IMG/VR virus record: IMGVR_UViG_3300037502_004180
Location: 1-44,156 of that record
Source: a virus
DNA length: 44,156 nucleotides
Reading direction: 5' to 3' (one strand)
Under the pieces are notes generated by a model. It was not told the DNA's origin. It searched no databases and saw only the letters and a list, made by a program, of their open reading frames with translations. Shown piece by piece: positions 40,048 to 44,156 of the stretch. The position numbers and the translations under genes were made by a program. Each line of letters starts with the position of its first letter. Positions within the stretch are counted from its first letter, which is position 1.

Positions 40048-40054
40048 AAAAAAA

Positions 40055-40194
40055 TTGCAGTAGAAGAGGTCGATTAAAAGAAGCAAGGCTTAGAGGGGAT
40101 GCAGGAGTTAATAGCATTATATGTTGCAATGGACTTGGTAAGCGCCCATGAGGTTGCAGAGATTTTAGGGTATGCCCAAGAAAAATTAGCCTAG
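40055..40194 (+). pseudogene. decayed copy of the 39188 gene
   Basis: About 140 bp, roughly 80% like 39242-39376 by eye, ending in the same EVAEILGYAQEKLA and stop. An in-frame TAA early on and no start make it non-coding. It marks the right side of the GNAT insert. Confidence 0.8.
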
Positions 40195-40215
40195 AAAGCT
40201 TAAGGGAGGTAAGGG

Positions 40216-40527
40216 ATGAATGAATTTGCTTTAGCAGTATTTAGCTTTGTGGGAGGAGCAGGTGTTGTTGGTGGGCTTATTTTAAGACGGTTTGACAAAA
40301 TTGATAGAAAGTTAGATAAGCAAGAAGAAGCGAGAGTAGATGAAAGTATTGTGATTATATCAGGGTTAAGAGCTATTGGACATTTATCAGAGGCTACTGC
40401 GATGGCACAGAAAAGAGGACATACTAATGGTGAGACAGAGACAGCTTTAGCGTATTATCAAAAGTCAAAGGATGAATTGAATAATTATTTGCTACGTAGA
40501 AGTGCAGAACGTACACACGGACGTTAA
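40216..40527 (+). CDS. membrane protein of the lysis module
   Basis: 103 residues: one N-terminal transmembrane span (ALAVFSFVGGAGVVGGLIL), then a charged cytoplasmic or exported helix. It lies just before the holin-like genes; such proteins are common in clostridial lysis cassettes. GGGAGG ribosome site. Role unknown. Confidence 0.75.
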   Translation: MNEFALAVFSFVGGAGVVGGLILRRFDKIDRKLDKQEEARVDESIVIISGLRAIGHLSEATAMAQKRGHTNGETETALAYYQKSKDELNNYLLRRSAERTHGR

Positions 40528-40543
40528 GATTGGAGGTTGATCT

Positions 40544-40819
40544 GTGGGATTTAAAATTAGATTTGAAAAAGGGAAAAAGAAAAAATTAGACTTTTCAAAA
40601 AGGATATTTAACACAATATCCTTTTTTTGTGCGCTTATTACCTTTTTTACGATGGCAGTAATCTGGAAAACATCAGATACATCACCTTTGGCTTACCTAA
40701 TTCCTTGTTGGTTTGCAGAGCTAGCCACAGCCACAGGGTTTTATTACAACAAGGCTAAGGCAGAAAATCTGAATAAAAAATATAAGGAGGAGTCAGATAA
40801 TGGAATTTATAACGAATAA
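40544..40819 (+). CDS. holin-like membrane protein 1
   Basis: 91 residues, GTG start with GGAGG upstream: a basic N-terminus (RFEKGKKKKLDF), two hydrophobic spans (NTISFFCALITFFTMAVIW and LAYLIPCWFAELATATGFYY) and a charged end. Holin-like in size and layout. Overlaps the next gene by 20 bp. Confidence 0.7.
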   Translation: MGFKIRFEKGKKKKLDFSKRIFNTISFFCALITFFTMAVIWKTSDTSPLAYLIPCWFAELATATGFYYNKAKAENLNKKYKEESDNGIYNE

Positions 40820-41114
40820 TTTAGTTGTAATACTTGGCATGGTGGGGGCCTTGGCATTTATGCTCAACATTATTGTGGAGATCACTAAGGATATTGGATT
40901 TTTAAAAAGAATACCAACAACAGCTTATGTTTTATTGTTATCTCCTATTTTATGTGTATTGGCCTATTTTTCATACGTTTCTTATATGGAACTAAAAGTT
41001 TACTGGTATATGCTCTTCTTTGTAATTATGGGAAGCTTTGTTGTAGCCTATGTTGCTACATATGGATGGGACAAGCTCTTTGAACTTTGGAAGCGCTTTA
41101 ATAAGGAGGTCTAA
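40800..41114 (+). CDS. holin-like membrane protein 2
   Basis: 104 residues with three hydrophobic spans (NLVVILGMVGALAFMLNIIVEI, AYVLLLSPILCVLAYFSYV, YWYMLFFVIMGSFVVAYVATYG) and a basic end. A holin or holin partner, releasing the endolysin at lysis. Immediately before the endolysin. Confidence 0.78.
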   Translation: MEFITNNLVVILGMVGALAFMLNIIVEITKDIGFLKRIPTTAYVLLLSPILCVLAYFSYVSYMELKVYWYMLFFVIMGSFVVAYVATYGWDKLFELWKRFNKEV

Positions 41115-41117
41115 AAT

Positions 41118-41936
41118 ATGACAAATCATGAATTCGTAGCAAAGCTTCAGGAGATTGCAGATAATTATAAGACTGTTTATATGTGGGGAGTCTTTGGCTC
41201 CCCTGTAATGGGTCCAATTATTGCTTCGAAATCAAACCAATACCCAGAATGGTACACTTCAACCAAACAAGCACAATTACGGCAACTAGTAGGCAAAGGG
41301 TATTTTGCTTTTGACTGCGTAAATCTTATCAAAGGAGTACTGTGGGGATGGAATGGAGATTCTACAAAATCAAATGGTGGAGCAGCGTATGCTTCTGCGG
41401 GTGTGCCTGACATAAACGCAGACACTATGATTATTAGATGCAAAGATGTGTCCACAGACTTCTCTAAGATTGAGGTAGGCGAAGCAGTTTGGATGCCAGG
41501 GCATATTGGTGTGTACATTGGTAATGGTAAAGTCATTGAGGCTACTCCTAGTTGGGAGAATAAAGTTCAAGTAAGTGCTTGTGCAAATATTGGGATAATC
41601 CAAGGATTAAACAGTAGAAGATGGACAAGTCATGGAAAGCTACCTTATATCAAATATGTAACAAGTACTATATCTACAATAGTAAAAGATGAGGAGTTAG
41701 AAAAAGCAGTAGGAATACTATTTCAAAAAGGAATCATCGGATCTCCAGCAGTCTGGATTTCTTTAAATAAAATAAACCTCAAGAATGTGCCATCTTTATT
41801 ATTCAAAATGGGTGGAATAGAGGTATTGGTGGCAGACGGAGTAATTAGCAACAGACAGGTTTGGGCGAGTGGAACTTATACGAAAGACAATGTGCGATCG
41901 TTAATTATTAAGTATGTAAGAATGAATAAAGGGTAA
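41118..41936 (+). CDS. NlpC/P60-like endolysin
   Basis: 272 residues. Cys67 in FAFDCVNLIKG and His129 in PGHIGVYIGNGKVIEA suit an NlpC/P60-type cysteine peptidase that cuts peptidoglycan stem peptides. The C-terminal 90 residues (from about LEKAVGILFQKGIIGSP) are a likely wall-binding region I do not recognise. No signal peptide, so it depends on the holins. AAGGAGG ribosome site. Confidence 0.88.
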   Translation: MTNHEFVAKLQEIADNYKTVYMWGVFGSPVMGPIIASKSNQYPEWYTSTKQAQLRQLVGKGYFAFDCVNLIKGVLWGWNGDSTKSNGGAAYASAGVPDINADTMIIRCKDVSTDFSKIEVGEAVWMPGHIGVYIGNGKVIEATPSWENKVQVSACANIGIIQGLNSRRWTSHGKLPYIKYVTSTISTIVKDEELEKAVGILFQKGIIGSPAVWISLNKINLKNVPSLLFKMGGIEVLVADGVISNRQVWASGTYTKDNVRSLIIKYVRMNKG

Positions 41937-41960
41937 AGCTTCGGCTTTACTTTTATTTTT
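41933..41960 (+). terminator. UUCG-loop terminator of the late operon
   Basis: GTAAAGC and GCTTTAC form a 7-bp stem with loop TTCG (a very stable tetraloop), followed by TTTTATTTTTTTC. It overlaps the endolysin stop codon and ends the late transcript. Confidence 0.9.
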
Positions 41961-42497
41961 TTCTTGCTATTTCACAGTGGTTTTCTTAAGCCTTTTCTTT
42001 CTTCTACATACACACGTTCCGCACTTGATTTCAATATAACCCATTGTTTCCCAAACTTCTTACAGTCTATACCTTTTTGAAGGAGCCTATTGCTTATAGG
42101 TCCTCATCCTTATTGTATATTTGGGATGTCTCTTTTGAACTAATAAGGTATTCGTATTTCAAGTTTACCCCCTTTTTGCTTCACGACCACTCGTTAGGAT
42201 TTTAAATTAAACTTGTTATTAAAATAATAATAAATTATAATGTAGATAATAAATAAAAATGTAACAAATTAAAATAAATAAACTAATATTTAAAATAACA
42301 TTTAGAAAACTAGTATAAATATGGGAAAAAGGTATAAAAATACTTGAGAATTCATAGATATATGTGTTTGATTGGTACCAATATATTCTTTGCACTCTTA
42401 TAATGGTGAGATAGTGCCCTATAGAGAAAATCGAGATAGTAAATTAACCAACGATATTACAATTTTGCTTGACTACAGAGAGGAGTAGATTGTAAAA
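41951..42497. other. AT-rich gap with a decayed HTH gene
   Basis: After the terminator tail, holds the minus-strand pseudogene (41967-42162), then about 330 bp of very AT-rich sequence up to the ATPase gene with no other feature I can support. TATAAT at 42399-42404 lacks a good -35. Confidence 0.6.
41967..42162 (-). pseudogene. remnant of a small HTH/excisionase-like gene
   Basis: On the minus strand, GGGGGT and TTG 42162 open LKYEYLISSKETSQIYNKDEDL, which stops at 42094. In another frame the sequence continues as SNRLLQKGIDCKKFGKQWVILKSSAERV to a stop at 41967, a pattern like the C-terminal half of small HTH_17/excisionase-type proteins. The two halves fit one gene broken by a frameshift and probably a small deletion. 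Confidence 0.55.
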
Positions 42498-44156
42498 ATG
42501 AAATTCAGGCGAATAGACGCTTATTATAATATATATGATGTAAAAGAATCAGGAGTTGTTTACCTAATTTTTGATTATTGGGATGATTACTCCTATTGTA
42601 CTACGTTTAATGCTTATTATAGAGAGGATGACTCAAAAGAGGCTGTGGAGCTGGGCACAGTAAAAATCGGCTGTCTTTCATTAGCGAGTAAAGGTGAGCG
42701 ACGTTTGTCAGTTAATGGTTTTGAATCATTTTCAATTAAAAAATTAATTCCTAGTGAACTATTTAATAAGTTACCAAATGATTTTTTTTCTTTAGGTCAA
42801 GATATGGAGTATTATAAAAAAATTAATAATATTTTTGAAGATGAAAATACGGAATATTATGATTCGCTAAAAGATATAGCTTATGATTATAAACGATTTA
42901 AGATATTATATGAGGAATCAGAACCATGTTTGAAAAGTTCATTGATGAGAAATTTATATATTCCCAGTGTAGAACAATTTAATAGAATTTCTAAAGGGCA
43001 AGCGGAATTAACAGAGTACTCATTTATATTTAAATGTAATGAGGAGCAAATTGGTCTTAATGTTATTCCAAGCTCGTTACCTCCAACGAATATTCATATA
43101 TTGATTGGGAGAAATGGAGTAGGAAAAACCTGGCTATTGCATAATATTGTTTGTAAATTGCTTGATAATTGTGGTGTAGATATTAATGGATTAGAAAAGT
43201 CGAATAAATATACCATAAGTGATGCTTTCTCTATTGAATGCCCTCAAAATAGTTTTGCAGGTATTATTGGACTATCATTTAGCGTTTTTGATGATGCCCT
43301 AGCAATTGATATTAAAAATAAAAATCAAAGACTAATAGATGAATTTAAAAAAAAATATAAATATATTGGCTCAATTAGTAAAAGTCAAAAAGACGGTAAA
43401 ACAAAAGTTAAATCTGTTGAGGATTTATCAACTGAATTTATGGAAGCTTTAAGTGAAATAAGTAAAAGTAGAAATAAAACAGAAACATATTTGGAAACTT
43501 GTAAAAATTTAGATAGCGATTCAATGTTTAATGAAAATGGGTTTATTATCCTTTTGGAATCTTATTTTAAAAATAATAAAAGACAAGATGTTTACTTAAA
43601 TGAAAATAATGGACAAGAAACAGCTTTAGAAAAATTTCATGAAAAAGTAAAAAAATATTTTCAAAGATTAAGCTCAGGGCACATGATAATAATACTTTCT
43701 TTAACATTATTATCACAATCAATTTCTGAAAAAACAATTGTACTAATTGATGAACCAGAAACGCATTTACATCCTCCTTTGCTTTCTACATATATAAGAA
43801 CATTATCCTTTCTATTATTAAAGAAAAATGCTGTTGCAATTATTGCTACACACTCTCCTATTGTTTTACAGGAAGTTCCTAAAGATTGTGTTAATAGGAT
43901 TGAGCGAATTGGTCCCTATATGCAGTTCCATAAAATAACTCTTGAGTCATTTGCAACAAACACAGACTCCTTAACGAGAGAAGTATTTGGGCTAGAAGTT
44001 ATAAAAACTGGGTTTTATCAATTAATAGAAAAGGAAATAGAAAATACTTTTGAGGAGAGTTTTAATAAATTTGACCAAAAAGTTGGATTTTTAGGTCAAG
44101 TGTTAATGCAAAGCTTAATTAATAAAAAGGGAGATACTGATGAGAAAAATAAATAA
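42498..44156 (+). CDS. AAA/ABC-type ATPase, probable defence gene
   Basis: 552 residues. Walker A GRNGVGKT at 204-211, signature-like LSSGH near 394-398, Walker B TIVLIDEPETHLHP near 415, H-loop ATHSPIV near 451: an AAA_21/OLD-type ATPase. The first 200 residues are a family-specific extension. Such ATPases pair with nucleases in antiphage systems such as Septu and Gabija. The stop codon is the last three bases of the window, and another gene starts inside its 3' end. It lies between the lysis module and the expected attR, a usual cargo site. Weak AGAGAGGAG ribosome site. Confidence 0.85.
   Translation: MKFRRIDAYYNIYDVKESGVVYLIFDYWDDYSYCTTFNAYYREDDSKEAVELGTVKIGCLSLASKGERRLSVNGFESFSIKKLIPSELFNKLPNDFFSLGQDMEYYKKINNIFEDENTEYYDSLKDIAYDYKRFKILYEESEPCLKSSLMRNLYIPSVEQFNRISKGQAELTEYSFIFKCNEEQIGLNVIPSSLPPTNIHILIGRNGVGKTWLLHNIVCKLLDNCGVDINGLEKSNKYTISDAFSIECPQNSFAGIIGLSFSVFDDALAIDIKNKNQRLIDEFKKKYKYIGSISKSQKDGKTKVKSVEDLSTEFMEALSEISKSRNKTETYLETCKNLDSDSMFNENGFIILLESYFKNNKRQDVYLNENNGQETALEKFHEKVKKYFQRLSSGHMIIILSLTLLSQSISEKTIVLIDEPETHLHPPLLSTYIRTLSFLLLKKNAVAIIATHSPIVLQEVPKDCVNRIERIGPYMQFHKITLESFATNTDSLTREVFGLEVIKTGFYQLIEKEIENTFEESFNKFDQKVGFLGQVLMQSLINKKGDTDEKNK
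44140..44156 (+). CDS. start of the next gene, partial
   Basis: ATG 44140 (MRKIN, then the window ends) overlaps the ATPase 3' end by 17 bp and has AAAAGGGAG seven bases upstream, so it is probably translated with the ATPase. The product cannot be told here; an HNH or other nuclease is the family-based guess. Confidence 0.55.

Noticed and set aside
42240-42400. Very AT-rich stretch as a replication origin
   Set aside because: No iterons or DnaA-box clusters seen; simple AT bias is common between phage modules.
1-44156. CRISPR arrays, tRNA or rRNA genes, insertion sequences
   Set aside because: I saw no regular repeat-spacer run, no tRNA-like cloverleaf with a GTTC-type T arm, no rRNA sequence and no transposase. 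A tRNA search program would settle the tRNA point.

Overview
This window looks like the left end and nearly the whole body of a prophage in a low-GC, spore-forming Firmicute of the class Clostridia, possibly Lachnospirales; the genus is a guess. The first 0.9 kb is host chromosome: a complete dUTPase gene (dut), then the first 130 or so codons of dpaA (spoVFA, dipicolinate synthase subunit A). dpaA stops at its conserved Ile-Pro-Thr, and a large serine recombinase gene begins on the opposite strand only 9 bp past its stop codon. That is the expected structure of an attL. The prophage therefore splits a sporulation gene, as skin splits sigK in Bacillus subtilis. The right junction, with the rest of dpaA, is not in the window.

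Layout. 0.9-5.9 kb: leftward lysogeny module (serine recombinase, three related coiled-coil proteins, ImmA/IrrE-type peptidase, HTH repressor) and one rightward DUF4236 gene. 5.87-6.23 kb: control region with a consensus promoter and palindromic operators, then a cro-like gene. 6.4-15.9 kb: early region of small genes, a DUF4373 replication protein, a guanylate kinase-like protein, a decayed parM followed by an intact ParR-like gene, and an ArpU/RinA-type late activator. 16.0-19.0 kb: cargo (FRG-domain protein; Panacea-domain antitoxin with an overlapping coiled-coil membrane protein). 19.1-20.4 kb: two tandem short tyrosine recombinases, the first lacking its catalytic tyrosine. 20.7-28.1 kb: lambda-type head genes (Nu1/A terminase, gpW, portal, ClpP-like protease with a nested scaffold, gpD, gpE, connectors). 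28.1-38.9 kb: contractile tail of P2/Mu type (sheath, tube, frameshifting chaperone, tape measure, X, D, V, U, W, J, I, fibre). 38.9-41.95 kb: small late genes, a GNAT insert, holin-like membrane proteins and an NlpC/P60-like endolysin, closed by a UUCG-loop terminator. 42.5 kb to the end: an AAA ATPase whose 3' end overlaps the start of another gene, probably a two-gene defence operon.

How it works together. The repressor and ImmA-like protein should hold lysogeny at the operator cluster; the cro-like gene starts the rightward programme; the ArpU-like protein should switch on packaging, head, tail and lysis genes. Several cargo genes (DUF4236, the leftward ~396-aa gene, the Panacea pair, the GNAT gene) have their own consensus-like promoters, and most also have their own terminators, so they can be expressed during lysogeny. 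The most notable observations are the split dpaA, the Panacea/membrane-protein pair, the gutted parM beside an intact parR, the duplicated tyrosine recombinase with a dead copy, the GNAT insert flanked by copies of its neighbour, and the incomplete ATPase operon at the right edge.
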